Source: Armatimonadota bacterium
GTDB taxonomy: Bacteria > Sysuimicrobiota > Sysuimicrobiia > Sysuimicrobiales > Sysuimicrobiaceae
Direction of reading: 5' to 3'
DNA: 64,000 bases
Assembly (NCBI GenBank): GCA_025059775.1
Contig: JANXCW010000004.1
Coordinates: forward strand, 62,001-126,000
Part shown: positions 8,824-17,647 of the stretch, in pieces
How positions within the stretch are numbered: the stretch's first letter is position 1
Layout: the number at the start of each line of letters is the position of its first letter
Made by a program: the position numbers and the translations under genes
Notes under the pieces: generated by a model
Databases searched by the model: none
The model's input: the letters and a program-made list of their open reading frames with translations, nothing else
Told to the model about the DNA's origin: nothing

Positions 8824-9692
8824 ACGAAGCCACGAAGGAGATCGTGGAGGGCAGGGCCCTCGAGGAGGTAATGTTCTCCGCAGAACCGGCACCGGACCTC
8901 CGCCCTTCCCTGCTCCCGCAGGAGGGCACCGAGCTCCCGGGGGCCTAGGCTTGTGAGGACTTCCCGCACGCGCTTTACCGAGCAGGTGCACTGGAACCGA
9001 AGGGGTCGCTCCTCCAGTACCCGGAAGGGGAGGTCTCCCAGTGCCACCTGGAGGATCTCCACGGGCCGCAATCCTCGCCAAACCAGGGCGGTGACGGGTG
9101 GGAGCGTGCGGGAGTGGGCGTCCAGGTAGGCGAGGATCTCCTCGCGGGTGCCCGGCAGGACCTGCACGAGAAAGCCGCCCGCAGCGGCTACGTGGCCTTG
9201 GGCCTCCACCAGTACGCCCAGGGCCACCACCGAGGGGATCTGTTCGGACTGCGCGAAATAGTACGCGAGGTCCTCCCCGATCTCCCCGGAGACGAGGGGA
9301 GCGGCACCATGGTACGGGTACCGGAGCCCCAGGTCTCGGGTCACGTGGAGTACTCCCCGACCCACCGCGGTGCCTACGTCGAGCTTGCGGGGCCGTCGAA
9401 GCGGGAGGTGGACGTGGGGGTTCTGGACGTACCCCCGCACGGCTCCCTCCGCGGTTCCATCTGCCAGAATCCCGCCCAGAGGGCCATCCCCCAGGATGCG
9501 GAGGGTGACCTTCTGACCTCGCTTAAGGGTGCCCGCCAGCAACCCCGAGGCGGTTAGGGCCCGTCCTAGGGCCGCCGTGGCTGTGGGCGCGGTTCCGTGG
9601 CGAACCCGGGCTTCCTCCACCAGCTCCGTGGTCACGCAGGCAAACGCCCGTACCGACCCCTCCGCTCCCAGCGCCCGCACCAGGGTATCCAT
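8820..9692 (-). CDS. hslO: Redox-regulated chaperone Hsp33
   Basis: Holdase chaperone activated when its zinc-bound cysteines are oxidised. 290 residues from ATG 9692 (MDTLVRALG), 4 bases after the thiN stop; the GGGGGTAAG of the thiN 3' end can serve as ribosome binding site. The C-terminal redox switch has the CTC pair (CTCSVKRV) and the CRFC pair. Lacks signal peptide. It sits as the last gene of the thiamine operon, an unexpected place for a stress chaperone, so it may also have its own promoter. Confidence 0.94.
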   Translation of the reverse strand: MDTLVRALGAEGSVRAFACVTTELVEEARVRHGTAPTATAALGRALTASGLLAGTLKRGQKVTLRILGDGPLGGILADGTAEGAVRGYVQNPHVHLPLRRPRKLDVGTAVGRGVLHVTRDLGLRYPYHGAAPLVSGEIGEDLAYYFAQSEQIPSVVALGVLVEAQGHVAAAGGFLVQVLPGTREEILAYLDAHSRTLPPVTALVWRGLRPVEILQVALGDLPFRVLEERPLRFQCTCSVKRVREVLTSLGPRELGALLREQGRAEVRCRFCGEHYLLEGPALHDLLRGFV

Positions 9693-9696
9693 CCGC

Positions 9697-10347
9697 TTAC
9701 CCCCACCGCCTCCCACGGATTCGGATGGCCAGCAGTTCTCCCTCCCGCACCTCCACCTCCGGGTCCTGAGCCGTCACCTCGTTGCTGATCCCCAGGGAGG
9801 ACCCGAGCCTTAGGGTGCCGTCTACGAGGGCGAACCGCAAGCCCCGGGTGGAGATTCCCGAGCTCGCCGGGAGGATGGAAAAGAGGGAGACCAGGTCTCC
9901 CGGCCGGGCATCCAGTCGAACCCGACCCCGCACCAACTGGACCAGGATCCCACCCTGTCGGATTCGAAGGTCCAGACCCCGCTGGGCCGCATAGTGCAGC
10001 AGGAGCAGATTCCCCAGTAGGTGGTCTGGACGCCCTCCGAGGGCGCTGAGGAGGTAGGCCCTCTGGTAGCCTCGCTCTGCCACCAAGTCCACCGCCAGCT
10101 CCGTGTCCGTTTTGTCCTTGTCCCGGGGATGCCTGAGGACCTGCGCGCCGATCCGCTCCACCCAGGCGAGGGTATCCGGGTCCAGGGAATCTAGGTCGCC
10201 CACCACCACGTGTGGCCGCCACCCGGCTTCCCGGGCCCTCTTGGCCCCGCCGTCCGCACACACGACGAACGGGGCGGATTTGAGTGCCGCGGGCAGCCGG
10301 CCCCGGCTGCCTGCCACCATCACCGCTACGGGTTCCGCATCCCGCAC
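9697..10347 (-). CDS. thiN: Thiamine pyrophosphokinase
   Basis: Makes thiamine diphosphate from thiamine and ATP. 216 residues with the family motifs CADGGAKRA, VVGDLDSLDPD and DKDKTDTELA near residues 30-85 and LGGRPDHLLGNL near 103. It follows thiT by 10 bases. Together with an uptake S-component it forms a direct import-and-activate pair for thiamine, which bypasses the need for ThiL. Confidence 0.93.
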   Translation of the reverse strand: MRDAEPVAVMVAGSRGRLPAALKSAPFVVCADGGAKRAREAGWRPHVVVGDLDSLDPDTLAWVERIGAQVLRHPRDKDKTDTELAVDLVAERGYQRAYLLSALGGRPDHLLGNLLLLHYAAQRGLDLRIRQGGILVQLVRGRVRLDARPGDLVSLFSILPASSGISTRGLRFALVDGTLRLGSSLGISNEVTAQDPEVEVREGELLAIRIRGRRWG

Positions 10348-10357
10348 GAGGATCCCC

Positions 10358-10864
10358 TCATGACCATCGTCGTAGCGCCCGCAGGAGGAGCAGGGTGAGG
10401 ACGACGCTGATCGCCACCTCCGGAAGCATGTACGAGCCGTTGTAGAGGGCGGAGTACACCACGGGGCTCATCCCCCGGGGCGCGTACTGGTTGAAAAACA
10501 CGATCCCGCTCAGGAAATGCGCGCAGAAGCGCCCCGCTCCCCCCACCACCACGCCCAGCCAGGGGATGGAGCGCAGCAGTCCCGCAAGTCCCAGGACGCC
10601 GAAGGCCACGGGGTAATCGAGCAGGAACTGGAGGGGATGGAGGAACACCGGTTCCAGCAGGAAGTTCACGAGACCCGTGAGCACCCCTGCCAGGATCCCC
10701 CGTCCCGCCCCCCATCGGAGGGCCACGGAGTATACGGGCACCATGCTCCCCGCGGTGATGGAGCCACCCTGCGGCAGCTGGTACACCTTCAGCATTCCCA
10801 GCGTCGCGCTGAGGGCTACCGCCACGGCCACCTCCGCCATCCACCGGGAAGCCGGCGCCTTCAC
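10358..10864 (-). CDS. thiT: ECF thiamine transporter substrate-binding component
   Basis: 168-residue membrane protein with about six hydrophobic segments, the size and topology of ThiT, the thiamine-binding S component that works with a shared ECF energising module (not in this window). The segment [17 protein letters not shown] is the ThiT signature and [15 protein letters not shown] follows. The GTG start at 10864 overlaps the thiD stop (GTGA); the longer open frame upstream is inside thiD. TPP-riboswitch control of the operon supports the substrate. Confidence 0.9.
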   Translation of the reverse strand: MKAPASRWMAEVAVAVALSATLGMLKVYQLPQGGSITAGSMVPVYSVALRWGAGRGILAGVLTGLVNFLLEPVFLHPLQFLLDYPVAFGVLGLAGLLRSIPWLGVVVGGAGRFCAHFLSGIVFFNQYAPRGMSPVVYSALYNGSYMLPEVAISVVLTLLLLRALRRWS

Positions 10865-11670
10865 GGATCCCCCTTTCCGGGTCGGATGAAGGAAAAGAGA
10901 GGATTGCAGGGACCGAACCCCTTCCCAAGGGGGAGGGCTGCTTCGATGGCACGGGTGACGAAGGCCTTTCCCTCCCGGATGGCCTCCCGGGGCTCCAGCC
11001 CCCGGCTCAAATAGGCCGCGATGGCAGCGGAGAGGACGCAGCCCGTGCCGTGGGTGTGCTTGGTGGGAATGCGCGCGGCTGCAAGCTCTGAACACTCTTC
11101 CCCGTCGTACAGCACGTCCACGGGGTGCCCCGGGAGGTGACCTCCCTTCAGGAGCACGAAACGGGGCCCCAGGTCTGCGATCCGGCGGGCGGCTTCCTTC
11201 ATCTCCCCGAGATCCCGGATCTCCTGACCCGTCAGAACCTGGGCTTCCGGGAGATTCGGAGTCACCACCAGGGCGAGCGGCAGGAGCCGCGTGCGTAAGG
11301 CCTCCTGAGCCTCCGGGCGCAGGAGTGGCGCACCGCTCTTCGCCACCATGACGGGATCCACCACGAGCCGCGTCATACGATGTGCACGGATCCGGTCCGC
11401 CACCACCTCGATGATGGCGGTGCTGCTGAGCATCCCGGTCTTCGCTGCGTCCACCCCGATGTCCTCCACCACGGCGTCGATCTGGGCGGCCACCACCTCC
11501 GGCGGTACCTCGTGCACCGCATAGACCCCCACGGTGTTCTGGGCCGTGATGGCGGTGAGGACACTCATCCCGAAGACCCCAAGGACGGAGAAAGTCTTGA
11601 GATCCGCCTGGATGCCCGCCCCGCCGCCGGAGTCTGAGCCCGCGATGGTGAGGGCTCTGGGCACGGTCAC
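10861..11670 (-). CDS. thiD: Hydroxymethylpyrimidine/phosphomethylpyrimidine kinase
   Basis: Phosphorylates HMP and HMP-P to HMP-PP for thiamine synthesis or salvage. 269 residues of the ribokinase-like fold: [22 protein letters not shown] at the N-terminus, [15 protein letters not shown] in the middle and the anion hole [16 protein letters not shown] near residue 210. GTG start 11670 lies within the thiE stop (GTGA) behind AAAGGAGGTG. No thiazole or HMP de novo genes occur in this window, so it probably serves the salvage pathway fed by CytX and TenA. Confidence 0.95.
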   Translation of the reverse strand: MTVPRALTIAGSDSGGGAGIQADLKTFSVLGVFGMSVLTAITAQNTVGVYAVHEVPPEVVAAQIDAVVEDIGVDAAKTGMLSSTAIIEVVADRIRAHRMTRLVVDPVMVAKSGAPLLRPEAQEALRTRLLPLALVVTPNLPEAQVLTGQEIRDLGEMKEAARRIADLGPRFVLLKGGHLPGHPVDVLYDGEECSELAAARIPTKHTHGTGCVLSAAIAAYLSRGLEPREAIREGKAFVTRAIEAALPLGKGFGPCNPLFSFIRPGKGDP

Positions 11671-12317
11671 GTCCGCACCTCCTTTCGCCGTGCGAGGGCT
11701 TCGTCCACAGCCCGGCGCAGGGCCCGGGTAGCTTCCCACATGTCCTCCGCCGCGGCCACCGCGGAGATCACCGCCACCCCAGCCGCCCCTGCCCGGATCA
11801 CCTCCGGAATCCGATCCAGGGTAATCCCGCCGATCCCCACCACGGGGATGCGTGCCGCCCGGGCGATTTCCCCAAGCGCCTCAGGGCCGATGGGCGCTCC
11901 CGCATCCGGCTTCGTGCCTGTGGCGTACACGGAACCCACCCCCAGATAACTCGCTCCCTCTTCCTGTGCCCGTAGGGCTTCTTCCACGTTTCCCGCGGAG
12001 GCACCCACGATGCGGTGGGGTCCCAGGATCCCGCGGACAACCCCTACGGGGAGATCGTCCGGCCCCACGTGCACGCCGTCCGCGTCCACCGCGAGGGCAA
12101 TGTCCAGCCGGTCGTTCACGATGAACGGCACCCCCCAGCTCCTGCACAGTTCCCGTAGCCGCCGGGCGGTCTCATAGAGCTGTCGGGTTGTCGCCCGCTT
12201 TTCCCGGAACTGGAGCACGGTAGCCCCTCCCCGCAGGGCCGCGGATGCCACCTCTTCGTGGGTGCGCCCCCGGAAGGTGGCGTCTGTGATCACGTACAGC
12301 CGCAGGTCAAGTGGCAC
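11667..12317 (-). CDS. thiE: Thiamine-phosphate synthase
   Basis: Joins HMP-PP and thiazole phosphate to thiamine phosphate. 216-residue TIM barrel with [35 protein letters not shown] and VGIGGI, all diagnostic. It starts at GTG 12317 and overlaps the cytX end by 11 bases. Because a ThiN kinase but no ThiL is seen here, the fate of thiamine phosphate depends on a thiL or phosphatase elsewhere. Confidence 0.95.
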   Translation of the reverse strand: MPLDLRLYVITDATFRGRTHEEVASAALRGGATVLQFREKRATTRQLYETARRLRELCRSWGVPFIVNDRLDIALAVDADGVHVGPDDLPVGVVRGILGPHRIVGASAGNVEEALRAQEEGASYLGVGSVYATGTKPDAGAPIGPEALGEIARAARIPVVGIGGITLDRIPEVIRAGAAGVAVISAVAAAEDMWEATRALRRAVDEALARRKEVRT

Positions 12318-13683
12318 GGCCCTGCCTCCGCACCAGACCCCCGAGGAGCGCGTGGAGGAGGAAGGCGGCCAGGAAGCTGGGGAGGGAGGCTCCCAGCCAT
12401 GGCAGCGAGGCGCTCAGGGGGAAGGGAAGACCCAGGGCCCGAAACAGCGCGGTCAACAGATCCTTCCACCCCGGAGCTTCCGTGGGTACGATCCACTGGT
12501 ACAGGAGAAAGCCCGCTAGCCACGGCACAAAAGCCCCCCATCGGACCCCCGCCGCCTGTGGCCCATAGAGGTCATCGGGGTTCAGGTGGCCCCGACGCAC
12601 CACGAAGTAATCCGCCACCAGAACCCCGAACAAGGGCACGAAGAAGGCCCCGATGAGGAACAGGAAGGCCTCGTACTGGGCGAGGGGGATGGTGGCCGCA
12701 AGGATGGAGCAAATGCCCCCTACCCCCACCGCGAGCCGTCGCCGGTCTGCGTGGGGCCAGAGGTTCTGGAGGGAGACGGAGGTGGAGTAGATGTTGGCGA
12801 AGGCCTCGTCCGTCTCGTCCACGAGCAGAATCCCGAGGGCCACGGCTCCCGCGGGAATGGCCAGGACCGCGGCGATGAGGTCCTCAGCCCGCAGGGCCAG
12901 CATGAACAGCGCCCCGAGGGCGTAGAACCAGAAATTCGCAAGTCCGTACCCCAGGGCCGTGCCCCAGAAGGCCGCACGGGGATCGCTCCCGAACCGGGTG
13001 TAGTCCGCCACCAGGGGGATCCAGGAGACGGGCATGGCCACCACCAAGTCCACCCCCAGCCAGAAGGGCAACCGCCCCGTGCCCGGCTGGTTCCACAGAC
13101 CCGCGACGTCGAACCGGAAGAGGGCGTACCAGGTGAGGTACAGGGTGGAGGCTACGACGAACCAGATGGCGTACTTACGCAGCCACCGCCGCACCACCAC
13201 GATGGGCCCGCCCACGGCCATCAGGGTGGTCAACAGCCCGAAGGCCGCCACCCAGGCCACGGAACTGGAGGCCCCCAGGATCCGGCGCGTGATGGCGTCC
13301 GCGCTCTGGGTGATGATGAGGAGCTCGAACGCACCCCACCCGATGTTCTGCAAGATGTTGAGGATCGTGGGCGCCGCGGAGCCCGTGATCCCAAGCGGCG
13401 CCCGCAGCAGGACCATGCTGGGAACCCCCACCCGCATCCCCATCCACGCCCCCAGCCCCAACAGAAGGTTCCCCAGGACGACGCCTACCGCGGTGGCCAG
13501 GAGCGCATCCCGCAGCCCCAGCCCAGGAACCAACAGGGCTCCGGCCACCAAGAGCAGCAGGCTGATGCCGAGGTTGAGCCACAGCACGAAGATGTCCCAG
13601 CCTCCCAGAGGCCGCCGCGCCTCCGGGAGGGGCTCGATCCCCCACTCCGTCACCACCTCGCGTTCGGACACCGCGGCGGTCAC
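12307..13683 (-). CDS. cytX: NCS1-family permease, probable hydroxymethylpyrimidine transporter CytX
   Basis: 458-residue membrane protein of the nucleobase:cation symporter-1 family with about 12 membrane segments. The N-terminal WGIEPLPEARRPLGGWDIFVLW and ILNILQNIGWGAFELLII match the CytX/CodB subgroup. Its position inside a TPP-riboswitch operon between tenA and thiE points to uptake of HMP or a related pyrimidine rather than cytosine. The GTG start 13683 overlaps the tenA stop (GTGA). Substrate assignment is by context. Confidence 0.85.
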   Translation of the reverse strand: MTAAVSEREVVTEWGIEPLPEARRPLGGWDIFVLWLNLGISLLLLVAGALLVPGLGLRDALLATAVGVVLGNLLLGLGAWMGMRVGVPSMVLLRAPLGITGSAAPTILNILQNIGWGAFELLIITQSADAITRRILGASSSVAWVAAFGLLTTLMAVGGPIVVVRRWLRKYAIWFVVASTLYLTWYALFRFDVAGLWNQPGTGRLPFWLGVDLVVAMPVSWIPLVADYTRFGSDPRAAFWGTALGYGLANFWFYALGALFMLALRAEDLIAAVLAIPAGAVALGILLVDETDEAFANIYSTSVSLQNLWPHADRRRLAVGVGGICSILAATIPLAQYEAFLFLIGAFFVPLFGVLVADYFVVRRGHLNPDDLYGPQAAGVRWGAFVPWLAGFLLYQWIVPTEAPGWKDLLTALFRALGLPFPLSASLPWLGASLPSFLAAFLLHALLGGLVRRQGRAT

Positions 13684-14300
13684 GTCTTCACCTCCCAGCT
13701 CATCTCCCAGAACCGGATCTCGTGCTCGACGGTTTCCTGGAACGCTTCCCGCGCCGCCTCCCGCTCTTTCTCGGTTGCTTCCCTCAGCGCCCGCTCCGCC
13801 GCCGCCTCCAGTTCCTGCACGTAGCGCCCGAAGCCGGGGTTGGTCCAGCGCTCCACGAACTCCCGGTACGGCTCCGCTCCGGGCCGCGCTTCACTCCAGG
13901 CCTCGAAGTAGATGCGCTCCAGGGCCCACAGGGACACGAGCTGCGCCACGTACGGTCCACTGGAAAGGGCCCACAGGAAGTTCACGTAGTTGCGGCAGGC
14001 GGGGTGCACGGCTGCCTGCAGGTTCAGCCCGCGTCGAGTGGCCTGATCCTCGAACCACCCGAGCTCCTCCACGAGCGCCAAAATCCCCCGGGCCAGCACC
14101 GCCTGGTCCCGTCGTGGGGCCAGGGCGAGCAGGCGCGCCTGGAACGGTAGCAGCCCCCGCACGAAGTGGTAGTCCTGCACGAACCATGTGGCGAACGTCT
14201 GCTGCGGCAGGGTCCCGTCCCGCACGGCCGCGAGGAACGGATGCCGGGTGGCCATGAGCCACCGATCCGCCCACGCTTCCTTCAAGGCCTGGGGAGTCAT
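13680..14300 (-). CDS. tenA: TenA-family protein lacking the catalytic cysteine (TenA_E-like)
   Basis: 206-residue all-helical TenA/Thi-4 protein. The position of the aminopyrimidine-hydrolase cysteine is filled differently here (SLWALERIYFEAW), whereas the neighbouring paralogue keeps Cys. That places it in the TenA_E-like branch, which in plants and yeast is linked to salvage of formylamino- or amino-pyrimidines; the exact reaction is inferred. The conserved C-terminal EHEIRFWEMSWE is present. It starts at ATG 14300, overlapping the upstream tenA stop, so the two are translationally coupled. Confidence 0.85.
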   Translation of the reverse strand: MTPQALKEAWADRWLMATRHPFLAAVRDGTLPQQTFATWFVQDYHFVRGLLPFQARLLALAPRRDQAVLARGILALVEELGWFEDQATRRGLNLQAAVHPACRNYVNFLWALSSGPYVAQLVSLWALERIYFEAWSEARPGAEPYREFVERWTNPGFGRYVQELEAAAERALREATEKEREAAREAFQETVEHEIRFWEMSWEVKT

Positions 14301-14917
14301 CCCGACCTCCAGGCGGCCTCGAAGAACGCGTGCTCTAGCTGCATGGCGCGGCGGTAGAGATCGGAAAGCCGCGAGGGCTCTCCGGCGTAGCGATCCAGGA
14401 GTTCCTCCAGCCGTTTGGCCAGGGCTTCGAACTCCGGACTCGCGTAGGTGCGCACCCACTCCAGGTAGGGGCTCCCCGGATGCGTGATGGGTTCCAGGGA
14501 GCGGCCCAGGTAGGCATATAGGCGCATACAGGGCGTCATCGCCGCCGCGATGGGGCCTACGGGTTCCAGGGCTGCCACCCGCAGAAGGAAATCCGTATAG
14601 GCGCTGGTTGCGGGTGCAGGCTGCGGTGTGAGATCAATGCCCCAGGTGCGGGCGTACTCCGCGTGCAGCTCCAGCTCCCGGAGCACACCATCGAGCAGCT
14701 CCTTCCACGCCCCAAACCCCTCCCGATCCGGGGACTTCGCCATGGCCAGGGCATAGGCCCGGGCGAAGGCCTCCAGGAAGTACGCATCCTGCCCCACGTA
14801 GAAAGCGAACTTGGACCGCTCCAGCTTCCCGGAGGCGATCCCCTGAACGAAGGGATGGCGGAGGCACTCCTGCGCCAGGTCTTGGTTTTCCCGCCACAGC
14901 CGTTCCGCTAGACTCAT
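14297..14917 (-). CDS. tenA: Aminopyrimidine aminohydrolase TenA (cysteine form)
   Basis: 206-residue TenA with the nucleophile cysteine in MTPCMRLYAYLG near residue 137 and the family N-terminus (LWRENQDLAQECLRHPFVQGIASG). Hydrolyses aminomethyl-HMP from degraded thiamine to HMP, which ThiD then phosphorylates. It is the first gene after the TPP riboswitch; ATG 14917 lies directly 3' of the terminator hairpin and has no clear Shine-Dalgarno. The open frame extends upstream into the riboswitch but that part is not coding. Confidence 0.92.
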   Translation of the reverse strand: MSLAERLWRENQDLAQECLRHPFVQGIASGKLERSKFAFYVGQDAYFLEAFARAYALAMAKSPDREGFGAWKELLDGVLRELELHAEYARTWGIDLTPQPAPATSAYTDFLLRVAALEPVGPIAAAMTPCMRLYAYLGRSLEPITHPGSPYLEWVRTYASPEFEALAKRLEELLDRYAGEPSRLSDLYRRAMQLEHAFFEAAWRSG

Positions 14918-14928
14918 GTGTCCAACCA

Positions 14929-14962
14929 AAACCGCCAGGCCCGACCGAGGACCTGGCGGTTT
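14929..14962 (-). terminator. Intrinsic terminator of the TPP riboswitch
   Basis: On the minus strand an 11-base-pair stem pairs 14952-14962 (AAACCGCCAGG as read) with 14929-14939 (CCTGGCGGTTT), loop of 12, followed by TTTGGTT. It lies between the aptamer and the first tenA start, so it is the likely expression platform: ligand binding would favour this hairpin and stop transcription. Confidence 0.85.
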
Positions 14963-14970
14963 GGGAAACT

Positions 14971-15091
14971 GCCCATTCCCCACGCCAGCATTACCTGGAT
15001 CGGGTCAAGCGGGGTCTGCAGCATTGGCCTGGACCACTTCCGTCCGGACCGGCTGCACTCTCAGCCCGGCTCTTCCGAGCTCCCCCAGGGC
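14971..15091 (-). ncRNA. TPP riboswitch (THI element)
   Basis: Minus-strand leader with both conserved TPP-sensing cores: CTGAGAG (complement of 15058-15064) and GATCCAGGTAATGCTGGCG (complement of 14983-15001). GCCC/GGGC ends (15088-15091 with 14971-14974) can close P1. It precedes two tenA genes, cytX, thiE, thiD, thiT and thiN, all thiamine salvage and uptake, so the ligand assignment is secure. Confidence 0.95.
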
Positions 15092-15116
15092 GGTCATTCG
15101 GTTTTTCTCAATGTCG

Positions 15117-15122
15117 ATTATG
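15117..15122 (-). promoter_or_regulatory. Candidate -10 box of the thiamine operon
   Basis: CATAAT on the minus strand would put the transcript start near 15110, about 20 bases before the riboswitch P1. The -35 at 17 bases is weak (TCGAAC), so this is a suggestion. Confidence 0.4.
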
Positions 15123-15162
15123 GCACGGTATGCAAGGGGGTTCGATTAGTGCTTGAAGCAAC

Positions 15163-15190
15163 GGTTTCTTTATATTTTTTTTAAAGAACC
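15163..15190. repeat. AT-rich inverted repeat downstream of pdxT
   Basis: GGTTTCTTTA and TAAAGAACC face each other around a T-rich centre, just after the pdxT stop. One bulged base. It may act as a transcription end for the B6 operon; no U-tract follows the stem on the minus strand, so it is not a standard terminator. Confidence 0.35.
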
Positions 15191-15193
15191 TCC

Positions 15194-15766
15194 CTACCGC
15201 CCCAACTGAGAGAGGAAGAACCGATGGAGCCGCGCCTCCTCCGTGACCTCCGGGTGGAAGCTGGCACCCAACCACGGACCCTGCCGCACGAGTACGGGAT
15301 GTTCCTCGAAGGTGGCCAGCACTTCCACCCCCGGACCCACTCGGGTAATGCGGGGAGCCCGGATGAAGGCCACCCGAAGGGGCGGAGGGCTCAGGAACTC
15401 CACCCACACCTCCGTCTCAAAGCTTTCCCGCTGCCTTCCGTAGGCGTTGCGGGCTACGGTGATGTCCACCAGTCCCAGGCTCTCCACCGGGTCGCCCGTG
15501 ATCTCCCGCGCGAGCAGGATAAGGCCCGCGCACGTACCGAGAATGGGCATGCCTGCCAGAGCCCTTTCCCGGATGGCCTCCACCAACCCCGCTCGCTCCG
15601 CAAGGCGGCTTTGGGCCGGGCTTTCGCCTCCGGGGAGAACCAGCCCATCTACCTCCACCAGCTCCGCAGGGGTCCGTACCTCCACCGTTTCGGCCCCTAG
15701 CCTCCGCAACATCTCCGCGTGCTCCGCCACGTCTCCCTGCAGGGCCAGGATTCCGATGCGGACCAT
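15194..15766 (-). CDS. pdxT: Pyridoxal 5'-phosphate synthase glutaminase subunit
   Basis: Releases ammonia from glutamine and channels it to PdxS. 190-residue class I amidotransferase with GILALQGDVAEH, LPGGES, the nucleophile C79 in GTCAGL and the His-Glu pair in SFHPE (H171). Starts one base after the pdxS stop. It is the last gene of the B6 operon. Confidence 0.96.
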   Translation of the reverse strand: MVRIGILALQGDVAEHAEMLRRLGAETVEVRTPAELVEVDGLVLPGGESPAQSRLAERAGLVEAIRERALAGMPILGTCAGLILLAREITGDPVESLGLVDITVARNAYGRQRESFETEVWVEFLSPPPLRVAFIRAPRITRVGPGVEVLATFEEHPVLVRQGPWLGASFHPEVTEEARLHRFFLSQLGR

Positions 15767-15767
15767 C

Positions 15768-16652
15768 CTACGCCCCCCGCACCTGGAGCAGTTCCCGCTC
15801 TGGGAGTACCCGTACGTCCACGCCCCGCATGGGTTCCCCCAGGTTCTCGCTAGCCCGGGCGATCACATGGGGATCGCGGAAATGGGCCACCGCGTCTACG
15901 ATGGCCTGGGCCCGACGGACGGGATCGCTCGACTTGAAGATCCCACTTCCCACGAACACCCCATCGCACCCGAGCTGCATCATCAGGGCCGCGTCCGCGG
16001 GCGTGGCGATCCCGCCCGCGGCGAAGTTCACCACCGGGAGCCGTCCCAGCCGCCGCACCTCCCGTACGAGCTCGAGCGGCGCTCCCAGCTCCCGGGCCAC
16101 CGTCACCAGCTCCTCCTCCGGAAGGGCCTGGAGGCGGCGGATTTCATCCAGGATCTGCCGCACGTGGCGCACCGCCTCCACCACGTTCCCGGTCCCCGCC
16201 TCCCCCTTGGTCCGGATCATCGCGGCGCCCTCCGCGATCCGGCGCAGGGCCTCTCCGAGATCCCGTGCCCCGCATACGAAGGGCGTGCGGAAGCGCCGCT
16301 TGTCGATGTGGTACCGCTCGTCCGCGGGGGTCAAGACCTCACTCTCGTCGATCATGTCCACCCCGATGGCCTCCAGCACCTGGGCTTCCACGAAGTGGCC
16401 GATGCGTACCTTCGCCATCACGGGGATGCTGACCGCCTCCATGATGGCCTTGATACGGGCGGGATCCGCCATCCGGGCCACCCCGCCCTGAGCCCGGATA
16501 TCCGCGGGCACCCGCTCCAGGGCCATCACCGCCACGGCCCCGGCCTCCTCCGCGATGCGGGCCTCCTCCGGGGTGGTCACGTCCATGATCACCCCACCCT
16601 TCAGCATGGCCGCAAACCCGCGCTTGACGCGCTCCGTCCCCTCTTCCCTCAT
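15768..16652 (-). CDS. pdxS: Pyridoxal 5'-phosphate synthase lyase subunit
   Basis: Builds PLP from ribose 5-phosphate, glyceraldehyde 3-phosphate and ammonia. 294-residue TIM barrel, one of the most conserved proteins known: [17 protein letters not shown], the catalytic lysines in [11 protein letters not shown] and [12 protein letters not shown], and [24 protein letters not shown] 16652 overlaps the upstream stop (ATGA); the open frame before it lies in the upstream gene. Confidence 0.98.
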   Translation of the reverse strand: MREEGTERVKRGFAAMLKGGVIMDVTTPEEARIAEEAGAVAVMALERVPADIRAQGGVARMADPARIKAIMEAVSIPVMAKVRIGHFVEAQVLEAIGVDMIDESEVLTPADERYHIDKRRFRTPFVCGARDLGEALRRIAEGAAMIRTKGEAGTGNVVEAVRHVRQILDEIRRLQALPEEELVTVARELGAPLELVREVRRLGRLPVVNFAAGGIATPADAALMMQLGCDGVFVGSGIFKSSDPVRRAQAIVDAVAHFRDPHVIARASENLGEPMRGVDVRVLPERELLQVRGA

Positions 16653-17647
16653 GCCTTCACCTCCTCCAGGATCTCCAAGGCCCGCCACAGCTCGTCCCGG
16701 GCAAACGGCACCAGTTCCTCCCGCTTCCCATCCCGAACCTGCGTGAGGCCAGAGGTCAGGAACCGGCCCACCGCCGCCGCAGGGATCCCGGCCTGTGCCA
16801 GCGCCTCCAGGGTCCGGTCCGGATCCCGCGTAGCGATGAGCAGGCTACCGCTGCTGATGAGTCCCAGGGGATCGATCCCCACGAGGTCGCAGATCCTCCG
16901 GGTCTCCTCCCGCACGGGGATTCGGTCCACCCACAGCTCCAATCCGACCCCGGAGGCGTGGGCCATCTCCAGGGCCGCGCCCACAATCCCCCCCTCCGTG
17001 GCGTCGTGCATGGCCACGGCGCCCGCGTGCACCGCCACCCTCCCCTCCGGGAGCACGCTGATCTCCCCGAGGAAGGCCTGGGCCCGGCGCACGAGTTCCT
17101 GCCCCAGGTGCTCAATGAAGTAGGCGGCGAAGTCTGTAGCGAGGATGGCGGTCCCCTCCAGGCCCGCCGCCTTGGTGATCAGCAAGGCGTCTCCGGGGCG
17201 GGCTCCGGAGGTGGTCACGTAGCTGTTTCTGGGGGCTTTCCCAATGGCCGTCATGACCACTAGGGTCCGATCGATTCCCGGAGTGACCTCCGTGTGTCCG
17301 CCCACGATTTCCACCCCGATCGCCGCCGCGGTCCTGCCCGCCTCCTCCATGAGCCGCCGGAGGTCTTCCTCCGTACTCCCCTCCCGGAGAAGCACGTCTA
17401 AGAGCAGGCCCACGGGTTCGGCTCCCGTGGCCGCGAGGTCGTTGCAGGCCACGTGTACCGCGAGCTGCCCCAGGTGCCGGGTGGCTCCCGTAATGGGGTC
17501 CGTGGTCACGACGCACACCCACTCCCCGAAATCCAGCACCGCGCAGTCCTGCCCCCATCCGGCGTGCACGAGCACGTCGGGCCGCCGGCCCAGATACGGA
17601 TAGACTAGGCGTTGCAGGAGCTCCGGTGGCACCTTGCCGGGCCGCAT
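16649..17647 (-). CDS. PurM-superfamily (AIR synthase/HypE-like) protein of a vitamin B6 operon
   Basis: 332 residues with the PurM fold: N-terminal half with [20 protein letters not shown], a dimer-interface [11 protein letters not shown] and [11 protein letters not shown]-terminal half with [17 protein letters not shown]. It lacks the C-terminal PRIC cysteine of HypE and the cysteine/selenocysteine loop of SelD, and hydrogenase genes are absent, so it is neither. The superfamily includes the ATP-dependent kinase ThiL. Its start codon shares a base with the stop of the S-component gene and its end overlaps pdxS, so it is co-expressed with B6 genes. A B6-vitamer kinase is an attractive but unproven role. 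Confidence 0.8.
   Translation of the reverse strand: MRPGKVPPELLQRLVYPYLGRRPDVLVHAGWGQDCAVLDFGEWVCVVTTDPITGATRHLGQLAVHVACNDLAATGAEPVGLLLDVLLREGSTEEDLRRLMEEAGRTAAAIGVEIVGGHTEVTPGIDRTLVVMTAIGKAPRNSYVTTSGARPGDALLITKAAGLEGTAILATDFAAYFIEHLGQELVRRAQAFLGEISVLPEGRVAVHAGAVAMHDATEGGIVGAALEMAHASGVGLELWVDRIPVREETRRICDLVGIDPLGLISSGSLLIATRDPDRTLEALAQAGIPAAAVGRFLTSGLTQVRDGKREELVPFARDELWRALEILEEVKA

Noticed and set aside
16649-17647. PurM-like protein as selenophosphate synthase (SelD), which would complete the sel set
   Set aside because: It lacks the N-terminal catalytic Cys/Sec-Lys loop of SelD and is coupled to B6 genes, not to selAB.
16649-17647. PurM-like protein as HypE hydrogenase maturation factor
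   Set aside because: No C-terminal PRIC cysteine and no hydrogenase genes nearby.
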